From NCBI GenBank assembly GCA_964368985.1, contig CAYJDW010000004.1, forward strand, positions 1 to 64,000: 64,000 bases of DNA, read 5' to 3'. The notes under the pieces were generated by a model. It saw only the letters and a program-made list of their open reading frames with translations, searched no databases and was not told the origin of the DNA. The stretch is from G023898405 sp964368985 (GTDB taxonomy: Bacteria > Myxococcota > UBA727 > JABDBI01). The position numbers were made by a program, and so were the translations under genes. Shown here piece by piece: positions 25,559 to 36,400 of the stretch (its first letter is position 1; every line of letters begins with the position of its first letter).

Positions 25559-27118
25559 TTAGAGATTAGCCTCAGCATCACCCGTGAGCGATTTATTGTA
25601 GGTAATTTTCGCTTTAGACTTTAGATGAGCAAGATATTGCTGCATAAAAGCTCGTCGACGTGGATAGGTCAAGTTTTGCTTTAGACTCTCTTTTTCCGCA
25701 TCGAATTTACTTAAGTCTGCTTCTTCTCTGCTCTTAAGTCTAATAGCAAATAATTGCCCATTGGATTCAATTACTTCGTTGGCAGTTGGATTAGCTAGAT
25801 CCAGCTTAAATGCTATATTGCTTATTTCATCGGCTTTGCCAATTTTTTGAATATAGGTTGAAGCGCGGTTGAAGCTGCCGCTTTCGTCAGCGACGGGCGC
25901 AAGTGATGCAGTTTGAGTTGCACCGGTCTTCATATTAACCAGGCCATCGATTGCTATTTTTTCCAATGGCACGCCGCTTTTCAGCTGAGCAAGTGCTTGA
26001 TCTGCCAAAACCCGGGCTTTGCTTTTTTGTTCATCGGTTCTGATAAGGATTTCAGCAATTTCATTGGAAGCAGCATCCTGGGTTGTAGTAGTAGCATCCA
26101 TTTTATCGGTCAGCTTAATGATGTGAAAACCAAAAGGAGTTTCCACTATTTCAGAGACGTCGTTGATGTTGAGCGCAAACGCCGCTTTAGCGAATTCTGC
26201 CACCATCATGCCTTGATTGAAAAAGCCTAAGTCACCACCTTTTTCTTTGGAGCCAAGATCTTCTGATTCTTTTTGCGCAACTTCAGCAAAGTTTTCACCT
26301 TTCTTAATGCGTTCAAGCAAAGCCTGGGCCTTAGCTTTCAGTTGATCTTTTTCCTCAGCAGTTGCAGTGGGAGCAACTTTCACCAAAATGTGGCTGGCTT
26401 TTACTTCCTTGTCTTTCACAAACTGGCTGAGATTTTCGTTGTAATACGTAGCAATTCTCGCACGATTTTTCTCAATAAAAGCCCCAATTTCTTGAGGAGG
26501 AACCTTGCGCTCTGACTTGTAGAGTGCAGGATTTACTTTTATAAATTCGATGGCCACTTTGGTATTTTTGTCGATGAAACCTTGTTTAACTTCTTCGTCC
26601 GAAATAAATACAGCGGTACTTAAAATGTCCGCCATTTGTTGAGCGACAAGTTCTTTTTCAACAAGCGTCTCAAAGCCTGCGATAGTTGTCCCAAAGAAAC
26701 TTGGTACGATTCGTTGATATTCTTCCTTATTAAACTCTTTATCCGGACCAAACACTCGTTCTTTGATCTCTTCAGCTAAAGTACGAGCTCCAACCGCCAG
26801 CTTTTGTTGACGCCCGAGTTGGGTGAGGAGTTCTCGAGAAATAAGTTGTTCCAAAATAAGATTTTTCAATCCATCTTTGTTTGCCTGATCTTCAGTATAG
26901 TCCGTCCTGAATTGTTTAATTCGTGCAAATTGGTTGGTGTAAGCCGATCGAAACTCCGCCATAGTAATGGTTTGGTTGTTTACGATGGCTGCATAGGGTG
27001 TTTCCTTGGAACTTTCACCGGCCCAGGGGCCAAAGTTAATGGCGAACACAAAAATAATGATGCCAAAGAGAAAAATCATTACCCAGGAATTGGCGTTTCG
27101 CCGCATAAAATCAAGCAT
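25559..27118 (-). CDS. ppiD: PpiD/SurA-type membrane-anchored peptidyl-prolyl isomerase
   Basis: The protein begins MLDFMRRNANSWVMIFLFG, a single N-terminal anchor as in PpiD. A SurA_N-like chaperone region follows (~residues 40-220). A parvulin domain comes next (VKASHILVKV, then LGFFNQGMMVAEFAKAAFALN and TPFGFHIIKL), and then a C-terminal helical region. It would act in the periplasm, near the Sec translocon, in folding of exported proteins. At 519 residues it is shorter than the 623-residue E. coli PpiD. It is divergent from mreB. Confidence 0.9.
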   Translation of the reverse strand: MLDFMRRNANSWVMIFLFGIIIFVFAINFGPWAGESSKETPYAAIVNNQTITMAEFRSAYTNQFARIKQFRTDYTEDQANKDGLKNLILEQLISRELLTQLGRQQKLAVGARTLAEEIKERVFGPDKEFNKEEYQRIVPSFFGTTIAGFETLVEKELVAQQMADILSTAVFISDEEVKQGFIDKNTKVAIEFIKVNPALYKSERKVPPQEIGAFIEKNRARIATYYNENLSQFVKDKEVKASHILVKVAPTATAEEKDQLKAKAQALLERIKKGENFAEVAQKESEDLGSKEKGGDLGFFNQGMMVAEFAKAAFALNINDVSEIVETPFGFHIIKLTDKMDATTTTQDAASNEIAEILIRTDEQKSKARVLADQALAQLKSGVPLEKIAIDGLVNMKTGATQTASLAPVADESGSFNRASTYIQKIGKADEISNIAFKLDLANPTANEVIESNGQLFAIRLKSREEADLSKFDAEKESLKQNLTYPRRRAFMQQYLAHLKSKAKITYNKSLTGDAEANL

Positions 27119-27249
27119 GAGAATCTGTCCTTTTTAACAAGCCTCTAGTTAAAGCCTCAGAATTAGCTTATACCACTAGCATTTTGGCACAATGTCTGTG
27201 TGCCGCAAGCGATTTTTAATATGATTGAGTAATAGAGGCAAGAGCGCAT

Positions 27250-27278
27250 TTGAAAAGCTCCGAGACTTTTTGTATAGA
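27250..27278 (+). promoter_or_regulatory. Promoter of the mre-mrdA-rodA operon
   Basis: TTGAAA (27250-27255), a 17-base spacer and TATAGA (27273-27278) lie about 45 bases upstream of mreB in the gap shared with divergent ppiD. Confidence 0.6.
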
Positions 27279-27322
27279 GTGAGAGCTAAGCGGCTAACAT
27301 TTGGTTTTTAATTTAGGGTGAG

Positions 27323-28357
27323 ATGATGGCGAATTTTTTGCATTCTTGGCTGTCGAATGACATAGCCATCGATTTGGGAACTTCCAACACGCTGTTTTTT
27401 GTGCGTGGAAAAGGCATTGTGGTGAACGAACCATCGGTGGTGGCGGTTCATCAAGATCCTTATAAAAAAGATCGGGTTGTGGCGGTTGGCAGGGAAGCAA
27501 AAGAAATGCTTGGACGCACTCCCCATAATATTTCGGCTATCAGACCCATTCAAAAAGGCGTTATTGCCGATTTCGATGCAACCGTGGCAATGCTTCGTCA
27601 TTTCCTTACACGCGTTCATGGAAAAATGAATTTTATGAAGCCTAGCGCAGTCATTGGGGTGCCTGTTGGTATTACGGAAGTAGAAAAAAGAGCGGTGCGT
27701 GAATCGGCCGAATCCGCTAGTGCGGGTGAAGTATTCTTGATCGAAGAGCCCATGGCGGCCGCCATTGGTGCGGGTATGCCCATCACTGAGCCCTTTGGGA
27801 ATATGATTGTCGATATTGGCGGCGGAACTACTGAAGTTGCAGTTATTTCCCTGGGTGGTATTGTATATAGTCATTCCATTCGCATCGGTGGTGATAATAT
27901 GGATAAAGCCATCATCAACCACGTTAAAAAACATTATTCTTTATTGGTGGGCGAACGAACTGCCGAAGAGATTAAAAAGAAACTTGGTAGTGCTATGTTT
28001 GATGATAGTGAAGAAACTATGATCATTAGAGGACGCGATGTGATGGCAGGTGTGCCGCGAAATGTTGAGATTCGGGCTCGTGAAGTAGTGGAAGCTTTGC
28101 AGGTGCCGGTGGCGTCAATTGTGGAAGCGGTGCGTATGAGTTTAGAAAGGACGCCCCCAGAGCTTGCATCAGACATCGTTGATCGGGGTATCATGTTGTC
28201 AGGCGGTGGATCCTTGCTGAAAAATATTGATGCGTTGGTTCAAAAAGAAACTGGCGTGCCGGTTCACTTAGCAGCTGATCCAATAAGTGGCACTGTTTTG
28301 GGGGCAGGGAAAGTTCTGGAAGAAATTGACCGACTCCGGCAGGTCTTAAGAAGTTAA
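27323..28357 (+). CDS. mreB: Rod shape-determining protein MreB
   Basis: MreB is the bacterial actin that guides peptidoglycan synthesis along the side wall. The chain opens IAIDLGTSNTLFFVRGKGIV (phosphate 1), has IGVPVGITEVEKRAV, the VDIGGGTTEVAV phosphate-2 loop and LSGGGSLLKNID (adenosine motif). At 344 residues the length is normal. AGGGTGAG precedes two consecutive ATGs. It heads the five-gene elongasome operon mreB-mreC-mreD-mrdA-rodA. Confidence 0.97.
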   Translation: MMANFLHSWLSNDIAIDLGTSNTLFFVRGKGIVVNEPSVVAVHQDPYKKDRVVAVGREAKEMLGRTPHNISAIRPIQKGVIADFDATVAMLRHFLTRVHGKMNFMKPSAVIGVPVGITEVEKRAVRESAESASAGEVFLIEEPMAAAIGAGMPITEPFGNMIVDIGGGTTEVAVISLGGIVYSHSIRIGGDNMDKAIINHVKKHYSLLVGERTAEEIKKKLGSAMFDDSEETMIIRGRDVMAGVPRNVEIRAREVVEALQVPVASIVEAVRMSLERTPPELASDIVDRGIMLSGGGSLLKNIDALVQKETGVPVHLAADPISGTVLGAGKVLEEIDRLRQVLRS

Positions 28358-28383
28358 CGAAAAATATAAATGGCGGTTGGCCA

Positions 28384-29262
28384 ATGTGGTCATTGTTAGA
28401 ACGCGCAAAGCGAGTGATATTTGCCCTGGTGCTCAGTGTCATTCCTTTGGTTTTGCTTTATGTGCAAAGCAAAGATACTCAAGTAAGATCGATATTTGCC
28501 TGGCCAGTAGTTCAGGCAGCAGGCGCTTTGGAAAGTGGCGCCTTAACTATTACCGGTGCTATATCGGATTTATTATATCGTTATTTATTTATTGTTGGTC
28601 GTAATGACGAGGTATTGAGCCTCAGAGCGGAAGTGCTTGAGACCAGAGCGCTGAAGGTAAAAATTCAGGAATTAATCAATGAGCAGGCATCGATTCTGCA
28701 ACTTTATTTTCATAGCCCTGCTCAAGAATCGAGCAAACGTGAATTTGCTCGGGTGATTGCTCGGGCGGGCGCGCCTATGGCTCGGATGATTCGTATCGAT
28801 AAAGGCAGCAGTCAAGGCGTGAAACCCAGTTACCCGGTTTTAAGTCATGAAGGGGTAGTGGGGCAGGTTTTAAGTGTTGCGCCGAATTTTGCCGATGTTT
28901 TACTGATCACTGATGCATCGAGCGCTATCGAGGCGAAGATTGTGGGTTCAGGGGCTCGGGGCCTTTTGCGAGGAATTACGAGCAGTAGCGAATATCTCAT
29001 GGAAATCCGCGACATTGATGGTTTGGTTCAGGTCCAAATAGGGGATGTCGTGATAACTAGCGGCCAAAATTCATTTTTCCCAAACGGTATTCCTATTGGA
29101 AAAATTATTGATGCAGCTGCCAGCCGTGATGGGCTTTATGTATCGGCACGCATAAGACCTTTTGTGTTGATGGATCAGGTTGAGCACGTGGTGGTATTGT
29201 TGGATGATGTTCAAGCGAAGAACCAATCTTCCTCGGCCGCTTGGCCACTCTCGGTTCGATAA
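28384..29262 (+). CDS. mreC: Rod shape-determining protein MreC
   Basis: MreC is a bitopic inner-membrane protein linking cytoplasmic MreB to periplasmic PBP2. The 292-residue chain has an N-terminal membrane segment (~residues 10-28), a coiled-coil stretch around residues 70-105 and the beta-barrel core with ARAGAPMARMIRIDKGSSQGVK and VVGQVLSVAPNFADVLLITDASS, typical of the family. It lies 26 bases after mreB. Its stop codon overlaps the mreD start (TAATG). Confidence 0.94.
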   Translation: MWSLLERAKRVIFALVLSVIPLVLLYVQSKDTQVRSIFAWPVVQAAGALESGALTITGAISDLLYRYLFIVGRNDEVLSLRAEVLETRALKVKIQELINEQASILQLYFHSPAQESSKREFARVIARAGAPMARMIRIDKGSSQGVKPSYPVLSHEGVVGQVLSVAPNFADVLLITDASSAIEAKIVGSGARGLLRGITSSSEYLMEIRDIDGLVQVQIGDVVITSGQNSFFPNGIPIGKIIDAAASRDGLYVSARIRPFVLMDQVEHVVVLLDDVQAKNQSSSAAWPLSVR

Positions 29263-29789
29263 TGAAAAAAGTATTTTTTACGGCACTGTTGGTATTTTTG
29301 TTTGGCGCTTTGTGGCCAACACTGGCCAAATCTTTGCCTTTGTGGCTTAATGTCATGTTTTTGCCGCCGATTATTTTATGTTTTGGGATGCAGTATTTTC
29401 GCTCTTTTGAAAAAATATTTTTATGTCTTATAACTGGATTTATTGTAGACACTTTAGGCGGTTTTCCTGTGGGCCTAAACATGCTCATCATGCTGGGATT
29501 TTCTTTTTTATTGGGCATCAGCAATATGTTTTCGGGGCGTATTTCCCGGCTCGAACTTAGTTATTATGTAGTGGCGGTTTCTTTCTTTTATCGCTTAGCT
29601 TTATTGGCGCTTGAATCTACTTTGATTGGCGAGAAAAATAATATTTTTATTAGTCATTTTATTCTAGGTCCTTTAGTTGATGGATTATTGAGCATTGTCT
29701 TCTACTTCCTATTGGTAAAAATATTATCAGTAGCAAAAGCGATGGAACATACTGATTCCCTACGACCTGGCTATGGAGCCTATTCATGA
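29262..29789 (+). CDS. mreD: Rod shape-determining protein MreD
   Basis: MreD is a small polytopic membrane subunit of the elongasome. The 175-residue chain shows five to six hydrophobic segments and the GFIVDTLGGFPVGLNML signature region. The ATG that shares one base with the mreC stop was chosen over one seven codons upstream. It overlaps mrdA by four bases (ATGA). Confidence 0.9.
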   Translation: MKKVFFTALLVFLFGALWPTLAKSLPLWLNVMFLPPIILCFGMQYFRSFEKIFLCLITGFIVDTLGGFPVGLNMLIMLGFSFLLGISNMFSGRISRLELSYYVVAVSFFYRLALLALESTLIGEKNNIFISHFILGPLVDGLLSIVFYFLLVKILSVAKAMEHTDSLRPGYGAYS

Positions 29790-31954
29790 GTAGAGCTGTG
29801 GACAGTAAAATCACCATTTTTGTCATTGCTATGGCTGGTGCTTTTTTGATCCTCTTTGGTCGGCTTTATTTTTTGCAGGTTATTAATGGGCAGTCTTATG
29901 TTGAGCGCAGCGAAAGTAATTTTATTCAGGAGCGCCTGATCAAGCATAGTCGCGGCAAAATTCTTGATAGCGACGGTGGCGTTTTAGCGGATAACCGTTT
30001 GTCCTATGATCTTTACGTCACTTTTGCCATGTTGCCCGATAGTCTTAAATATTTGCGCGCCTTAGGCACGCCGCTTAAAATACCCAGATCTGAGCTGGTT
30101 CTTATGGATCATGAAATTTTAGAACGGGCCGAGCAGGGAATGAACGAGCCGGTTTTATTCTCCAATCGCCTAGGGCAGAAGGATTGTCAAGAAATAGAAG
30201 AGCTGGTGCGAACGCAGCTGGTTTCTGGTGTGGAAATTATTCATGAGACGAGCCAATCCTGTTCGTTGAAAATTAATAGTGTTGATTTTCCAAGTCAAAA
30301 GCAGTCATTTAATCGCTTGAGGGACATACTTGGGCAAGAAAGTCAGGCCTTCAGTGGAATATGGCAGCGGGCCCAGAAAAAATCTCAGGGTCTGGCTCGT
30401 TTTAAGCCGAGTTTGTTGATGCCAGATATTGGTTTCGATGCCTATGCCCGCATCGAAAATGCTATTTCCCTGGGAATGTTGGCAGGGGTCACCGTCGTTC
30501 CCTCCAAACGTCGTCGCTATGTGCACGGTGATACGGCAACTCATGTGATCGGCTTTTTAAATCAAATTTCTCAAGATGAGTTGAAGCAGTCCGGGGGAAA
30601 ATATCGCTCCGGTGATTTTGTGGGGCGCCGTGGGGTGGAGGCAACTTATGAGAATGAACTACGAGGACAAGATGGCGTTGAGCGCGTAATTGTTGATGCG
30701 AAGGGCAGGCGTTTTAATGAGGCGTGGGAGCAGGAATTGCTTGGCTCCGACCGCATCGTTGAGCCAAAGCCGGGCGTCAGTGTCAAACTCAGCATCGATG
30801 TGGAACTACAAAAGGCGGCTCAGGAAAATTTCTTGGGTATTTCTGGATCGGTCGTGGTGATGGAAGCAAAGACCGGTTTTATCAAGGCCCTGGCTAGTTT
30901 TCCCGCTTTTGACCCTAACATCATGGTCAGCGCCGATAACAACGAAGTTATTAGAGCGCTGATGACTAATAAAGAGCGGCCCTTTCGTAACAAAGCTTTG
31001 CAAGATCACTATTCTCCCGGCAGCACTTTTAAGCCGGTGACCGCTATTGCTGGGCTTAGTAAGCAGTTGATCACCTCCAGCTCAGAATATTATTGCTCGG
31101 GTTCTTTCAAAATTCATCGCACTGCATGGCGTTGCTTTAAGCGTGAGGGCCACGGACCCATTAACATGTTCAATGCTCTTAGAGTTTCTTGTGACAGCTT
31201 CTTTTACGATCTTGGCTATAGAATGGGCATCGATAATCTTGCTAACGTGGCGACCGTGATGGGTTTTGGACAAAAGACGGGGATTGCGCTCGTCGGTGAG
31301 ACACCCGGTATTTTGCCGAGCCGCGAATATTACAAAAAACGTCTTGGTTTCGTTCCGCCGGGGGCTGTGGTCAATATGTCAATTGGTCAGGGTGATTTGA
31401 ATGTTACCCCGCTTCAATTGGCTGTGGCTTATAGTGCCATAGCGAACGGTGGAACAGTTTTTCAACCCCAGCTGGTGAGCCAGCTGCTCGATGATCAGGG
31501 TTTTGTGGTGCAGGAATTTCCTCCTATAATAAAATCAAAAATTGCCGATAGCTCTTATAATCTCGAGGAAATATTAAGCTCCTTGGCCTTTGTGGCGGAA
31601 CCAGGCGGCTCAGCATCGGGTTTACGTTATAATCCGAAGTTTGCGGACATAGCTAAATGGTTAAAGGCAAATAATTTTCAAGTCGTAGGAAAAACGGGTA
31701 CGGCTCAAGTTGTTAAATTAGCCAAAAATATTGATCACTTGTATGACGTGGAAAAAGTTCCCTATGAGCAGCGGGATCATGCGTGGTTTGTCGGGCTTTT
31801 TCCTCGAGAAAATCCTGAAATAGTGATTATCGTGATGACTGAACATGGTGGTTTTGCTAGCCAAGCGTCAGCTCCGGTAGCAGTTCGTTTAATGAAAAAA
31901 TACCATGAGATGGCCCAGTTAAAAATGAACTCAGCCTTGGAGGCGGTGCAATGA
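29786..31954 (+). CDS. mrdA: Penicillin-binding protein 2 (peptidoglycan DD-transpeptidase)
   Basis: The class B PBP crosslinks side-wall peptidoglycan together with RodA. It has one N-terminal membrane helix, a dimerisation/pedestal region with SRGKILDSDGGVLADN, and a transpeptidase domain with the catalytic SxxK (SPGSTFK, Ser413 and Lys416), an SCDSFFYDLG segment at the SxN position and KTGTAQ. The length of 722 residues is slightly longer than E. coli PBP2. It overlaps both neighbours by four bases, so the whole operon is tightly coupled. Confidence 0.96.
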   Translation: MSRAVDSKITIFVIAMAGAFLILFGRLYFLQVINGQSYVERSESNFIQERLIKHSRGKILDSDGGVLADNRLSYDLYVTFAMLPDSLKYLRALGTPLKIPRSELVLMDHEILERAEQGMNEPVLFSNRLGQKDCQEIEELVRTQLVSGVEIIHETSQSCSLKINSVDFPSQKQSFNRLRDILGQESQAFSGIWQRAQKKSQGLARFKPSLLMPDIGFDAYARIENAISLGMLAGVTVVPSKRRRYVHGDTATHVIGFLNQISQDELKQSGGKYRSGDFVGRRGVEATYENELRGQDGVERVIVDAKGRRFNEAWEQELLGSDRIVEPKPGVSVKLSIDVELQKAAQENFLGISGSVVVMEAKTGFIKALASFPAFDPNIMVSADNNEVIRALMTNKERPFRNKALQDHYSPGSTFKPVTAIAGLSKQLITSSSEYYCSGSFKIHRTAWRCFKREGHGPINMFNALRVSCDSFFYDLGYRMGIDNLANVATVMGFGQKTGIALVGETPGILPSREYYKKRLGFVPPGAVVNMSIGQGDLNVTPLQLAVAYSAIANGGTVFQPQLVSQLLDDQGFVVQEFPPIIKSKIADSSYNLEEILSSLAFVAEPGGSASGLRYNPKFADIAKWLKANNFQVVGKTGTAQVVKLAKNIDHLYDVEKVPYEQRDHAWFVGLFPRENPEIVIIVMTEHGGFASQASAPVAVRLMKKYHEMAQLKMNSALEAVQ

Positions 31955-33270
31955 TCGATCGTGATGCCTTTAGGCAACTGGGCATAAGAATACCCATGCC
32001 AGTTTTGTTGCCCATGTTAGGGGTGGTGGCGATCGGTATTCTTAATTTATCTTCAGCGGCTCAAGCGACGCGGCCCGATTTATATTTAAGCCAACTCAGC
32101 AAGTTTGGCTTTGCTTGTATCCTCATGATGGGGGTCGGGCTTATTCATACGCGTGTTATCAGGCGCCTGGCTTATCCCGTCTATTTATTTGCATGTTTTT
32201 TGTTGCTCATGGTGATTGCCGTCGGTACCAGTGCCAAGGGTGCTCAGCGATGGTTGGTAATTGGGGCCTTTCGCTTTCAGCCCTCGGATCCTGCCAAAAT
32301 CGCCCTAGTCTTGGCTTTAGCGCAATATTGCGCCAGTTATTGGCCGGCCAAAGGCTATACGTTGTTGTCGCTCTTTCGGCCCTTTAATATTTCACGGCCT
32401 TTGGGATTTTTGATGCCCATCGTGTTTTTGTTGGTACGTAGCCGCCATGGTTCAGAGCTTTTTAGCGACGAATGGTTGACTTCGAAATATGGCATGGCGG
32501 TCATGGGCGGGCTCTTGGTGCTCGGACTTTTATGGCTGTTTTTTTCTTTCTTCATGCTCAGCAATGAGCGTTTCCATTTTTCATCATTTGTGGCCCCCAT
32601 CGACATTGCGATTATTCCCTTTTTGCTGGTGGCGGTGGAGCCAGACCTAGGTACCTCGCTGATAATCTTATCTATTGCTGGCATTATGTTTCTTTACGTC
32701 GGTATTCGCAGTTATTCTTTGCTCATGGGTTTTGTGTGCTTAGCGGTAATCAGTGTGGGCTCCTATTTTACCGTCCTGAAAGACTATCAAAAGCAACGGA
32801 TTACCTCATTTATTAACCCCGAAGCGGATTTGCAGGGTGAAGGCTATCACGCCATGCAGTCTATCATTGCCATTGGCTCTGGTCGGGTGACGGGCAAGGG
32901 ATTTGCCGGGGGTACGCAGACGCAATTATCATTTTTGCCCGAAAATGCCACCGATTTTGTGTTCAGCGTATGGGCAGAAGAGTGGGGTTTATTGGCCTGC
33001 GTTTTATTATTGGTTTTATATTTCTCAATGCTGGTGTCGATTTTACGTATGGCGCCGAGGATCGAGGATAAATTCTCCCAACTGGTGTGCGTAGGCGTTG
33101 CTGCCAGCATTTTTCTGCACGTTTTCATTAATGTTGGGATGGTTACTGGTATTTTGCCAGTAGTGGGCGTTCCTTTGCCTCTCATGAGCTATGGTGGTTC
33201 AGCCATGATGACTACCTTGATTGGGCTGGGCCTTGTGGTAAATGTGGCTTTATGGCGAGGGGCTAAATAG
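31951..33270 (+). CDS. rodA: Rod shape-determining protein RodA (SEDS peptidoglycan glycosyltransferase)
   Basis: RodA polymerises glycan strands in the elongasome. The 439-residue chain is polytopic with the SEDS signatures: VEPDLGTSLIIL (catalytic-loop Asp), ENATDFVFSVWAEEWG and, near the end, VGVPLPLMSYGGSAMM. The central loop around residues 150-200 is longer than usual. Its last ~120 bases are repeated in a diverged copy 3.4 kb downstream, after the HECT-domain gene, so its 3' end may have been exchanged or duplicated. Confidence 0.95.
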   Translation: MIDRDAFRQLGIRIPMPVLLPMLGVVAIGILNLSSAAQATRPDLYLSQLSKFGFACILMMGVGLIHTRVIRRLAYPVYLFACFLLLMVIAVGTSAKGAQRWLVIGAFRFQPSDPAKIALVLALAQYCASYWPAKGYTLLSLFRPFNISRPLGFLMPIVFLLVRSRHGSELFSDEWLTSKYGMAVMGGLLVLGLLWLFFSFFMLSNERFHFSSFVAPIDIAIIPFLLVAVEPDLGTSLIILSIAGIMFLYVGIRSYSLLMGFVCLAVISVGSYFTVLKDYQKQRITSFINPEADLQGEGYHAMQSIIAIGSGRVTGKGFAGGTQTQLSFLPENATDFVFSVWAEEWGLLACVLLLVLYFSMLVSILRMAPRIEDKFSQLVCVGVAASIFLHVFINVGMVTGILPVVGVPLPLMSYGGSAMMTTLIGLGLVVNVALWRGAK

Positions 33271-33412
33271 TGAGCTTGCTATCTGGAGCTCATGAAGTGA
33301 AAGCTGAAGATTTAAGCATTCCTTGCAGATTGTTCCCTAAGAAAGGGATTATTAGCTTTTAATAATATCTCTCTATTGTGTTCTTTTTTTAGGGGCCGTA
33401 GAAGCCTTCGGT

Positions 33413-33418
33413 TATAAT
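33413..33418 (+). promoter_or_regulatory. Candidate -10 element upstream of the HECT-domain gene
   Basis: A perfect TATAAT lies ~55 bases before the first possible start in the 200-base gap after rodA. No good -35 hexamer is at the right distance, so an activator or another sigma factor may be needed. Confidence 0.35.
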
Positions 33419-33471
33419 ATTTTAATGCTTGATTGTCTTTGGGCGAGTTATTAAATTAGTCTTTAAGGAAT

Positions 33472-36400
33472 ATGTTTTTTATAAATAGTGATTATATGAT
33501 GAAAATTTCCGGGAATATTAATATGGCGTTTATTATTAGCAGCGTATCTAAGCTCAGAAAATTACCGACTTTTCTTGTGCTGGCTTCGGTTTTAATTTTT
33601 AATGGCTGTAATTTTGAGGATTTAGACGATAGTGAAGAGCCCACGGGGCCTGAAACTAGTGTTAGTACGCTCAACAAGAATTGTGAAGGCTTTAAGACAC
33701 CGGGCGAATGCCGTAGCAATAGCAGCTGTCAATATTTTAACAGCTGGCGGACACCTACAAAAGGGAAGTGCCTTGCCAAAGCTTCTGCCAATAAACTTAG
33801 CTGTGGGAAACTGACTAAAGACGATTGTGAGCTTAATGGCTTAGGCACGGAAAAATGCGTCTTTGCTGGGATATGTCAGCCTGAAAGCGGCTTTAGCGCT
33901 AAGGGTTTTAGTAAGCTCAATAGTTTTCATTTAAATGGCACGAAGGAAAATGACAGAGGTTTTAATAGCGCAGGACTTAATGTTAAGACCGGCAGCAAAT
34001 ATGATGCCCTTGGAATGGATATAGATGGTCGAAATTCGCGGGGTTTTGATGCGAAAGGCCTTCTCGCCACGGGTTTGGACCGAGATCCACGCGGATTTGA
34101 TGCGAAAGGCATACACACAAATGGGACCGATAGGGATGATCGGCATTTTGATGTAAAAGGTCTACTAGTTGGCGGAGCTGACCGAGATGCTCGGGGCTTT
34201 GATGCCGCAGGCCTCCTTGCTGACGGTTCAGACCGAGATTCACGCGGATTTGATGCCGCAGGCTTCCACAGCAATAGGACTCGGCGGGATGACCGAGGCT
34301 TTGATATCCAAGGCCGCTTGCTAAGTGGTGCCGATCGAGATATTCGCGGCTTTAATGCGCAAGGCTTGCACACCAATGGTAGCGATAGAGATAATCGGGG
34401 CTTTAATCGAGAAGGCCTTCATACGAATGGCACTAATCGAGACGATCGTGATTTTGACCTTCGGGGTTTGCTTCCGAACTTTGCGCTGCGCGATGCTCGG
34501 GGCTTTGATGCTGATGGTCTACTCTGGGACCTCAGTGATAGGGACAATCGAGGTTTTAACGCCCGAGGGCTCCATACCAATAATACCGAATGGGACGATA
34601 GAGGTTTTAACTTGGCTGGGAGGCAGAGGGATGGCAGTGATCGCGACGCTCGCGGCTTCGACTCTGCTGGTTTTCTTCCAACCGGCTGGACAAGAGATGC
34701 TCGCGGCTTCGATGCAAATGGCCGACAAAGGGACGGCAGCGATAGGGATAGTCGCGGCTTCAATCTCCAAGGGCTCCATACCAATAATACCGATCGTGAC
34801 CCTCGCGGTTTCAATGTTAATGGAGTCCTTCCTGGCGGGGCCCTCAGGGATGCCCGCGGCTTCAACGCCGACGGAATGCACTCCAATTTCACCTCCAGGG
34901 ATGCTCGGGGCTTTGACGTTAATGGTATTCACGTCAATGGTAGTGACCGAGACGACCGAGGTTTCGACCTCCAAGGGAGACACAGCAATAATTCCGACCG
35001 AGATGACCGCGGCTTTGACATCCACGGGTTGCTTGTTGGCGGTCTAGCGCGAGACCCACGGGGCTTCGATGCCGATGGATTCCTCCCCGACGGGACAGAC
35101 AAAGACGCACGGGGCTTTAAGGCCAACCGGCGGCTTGCGTGTGGTTCTTTGGTAGATGTTAATGGCTTTGATGTCGATGGCAACCATGAAACTACGCACG
35201 GGCTCCATAACCCAGGTGGTTTTGATATGAGGGGTATTCATCAGGTCACGGGGGATATCTTTGATGCGCCAGCTCCCGGCGGCCGCACCATTAAAGGGCA
35301 AAATCGTTTGGAAGCGAGGGAAGATATCGTTGGGATACAATGCTATATCCCTGGTCCCGCGGATTATCTCGGACGACCTGATTTACGCACCATTCAGCAT
35401 CATCCTGCGGGCTTCGCTGATGCAGAAGCATTTATCCAGGCCATAGAAAATCGGTGCCAAGCTCTAAATAGGCCGGTTCCACTCGCGCCGGGACAAAGCC
35501 TGGCAGACAAAAGAAGCCGCTTAATCGGAGCGATTAAACAAGCTAATCCTCTCATACGAGCTTTAGGCGGAGAACCCGCCGATAGCCTCTATACTTTGGA
35601 GCGGCCAAATGCGCTGAAAACTTATATTGGTGGTCTCTATAGCAATGGCGGTCTTGGAAAATTCAGCAAAACTGGCCGCATTTCTTACCAAATACGTGAT
35701 GACGCAGGGAATTTGGTTCCAGAAGTCGGAATTGATGCTGGGGGACTAAGAAGAGACTTTAAAGATCGCGTCTCTCAACAAATAAAACCTTTGTTTAGTG
35801 AGGGCACTAACGGCATGGAAATTAACTCAAATTTTGGTGCAGCTCCCAACGAATTTGCTTTGTGTACAACGGACGCTCAGGTTCAAAATAAAGAAAACTG
35901 CTGGAAAAATGCCGGTGCAGTTTTTGCTAAACTCACCATTATTGAGGGTGAAGGTGTGCCTCATGTCAGGCTTTCTCATAGCGTGATCCATGGCTTATTG
36001 AGGACGCCTTTGGCGGACCCGGTCGATTATCTTGCTCTTTTGAAACTTGATAAACCGGATATTTTTGCAAGCCAAATGAGCGGCGTGCTTAATCAGAACA
36101 ATGCGGGCATTCAGGCTTTAATGATGAATTTCGATGATGTCGGTCTTGCTGATAGAGATGTGGATGAAACTAACGTCATCGAATATCTCCAGGAATTCGC
36201 AAAACATAGCCTAATAAAAAGCGAACAAAGATGGTTTGTCGAGGGCTTTGAAGAGGTAGTTTCTAATCTCGGGGCTTTTCCTCTCAATGCCAGAACTTTA
36301 GCATTATTGTTGCAGGGAAATCCTACTTCCATCGACACGATTGAAGCGGTTCTAGAAGTGAGCGATGGTTTTGGTCAGCTAAAAACCTGGCTCTTGGAAA

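Noticed and set aside
34039..35160. Possible CRISPR array
   Set aside because: The period is uniform and fully coding, there are no unique spacers, and no cas genes are present.
33927..35340. Long open frames on the minus strand and in a second plus frame across the repeat region of the HECT protein
   Set aside because: They exist because the 51-base period is a multiple of three, so a stop-free frame in one unit is stop-free in all. They encode monotonous sequence and lack start signals.
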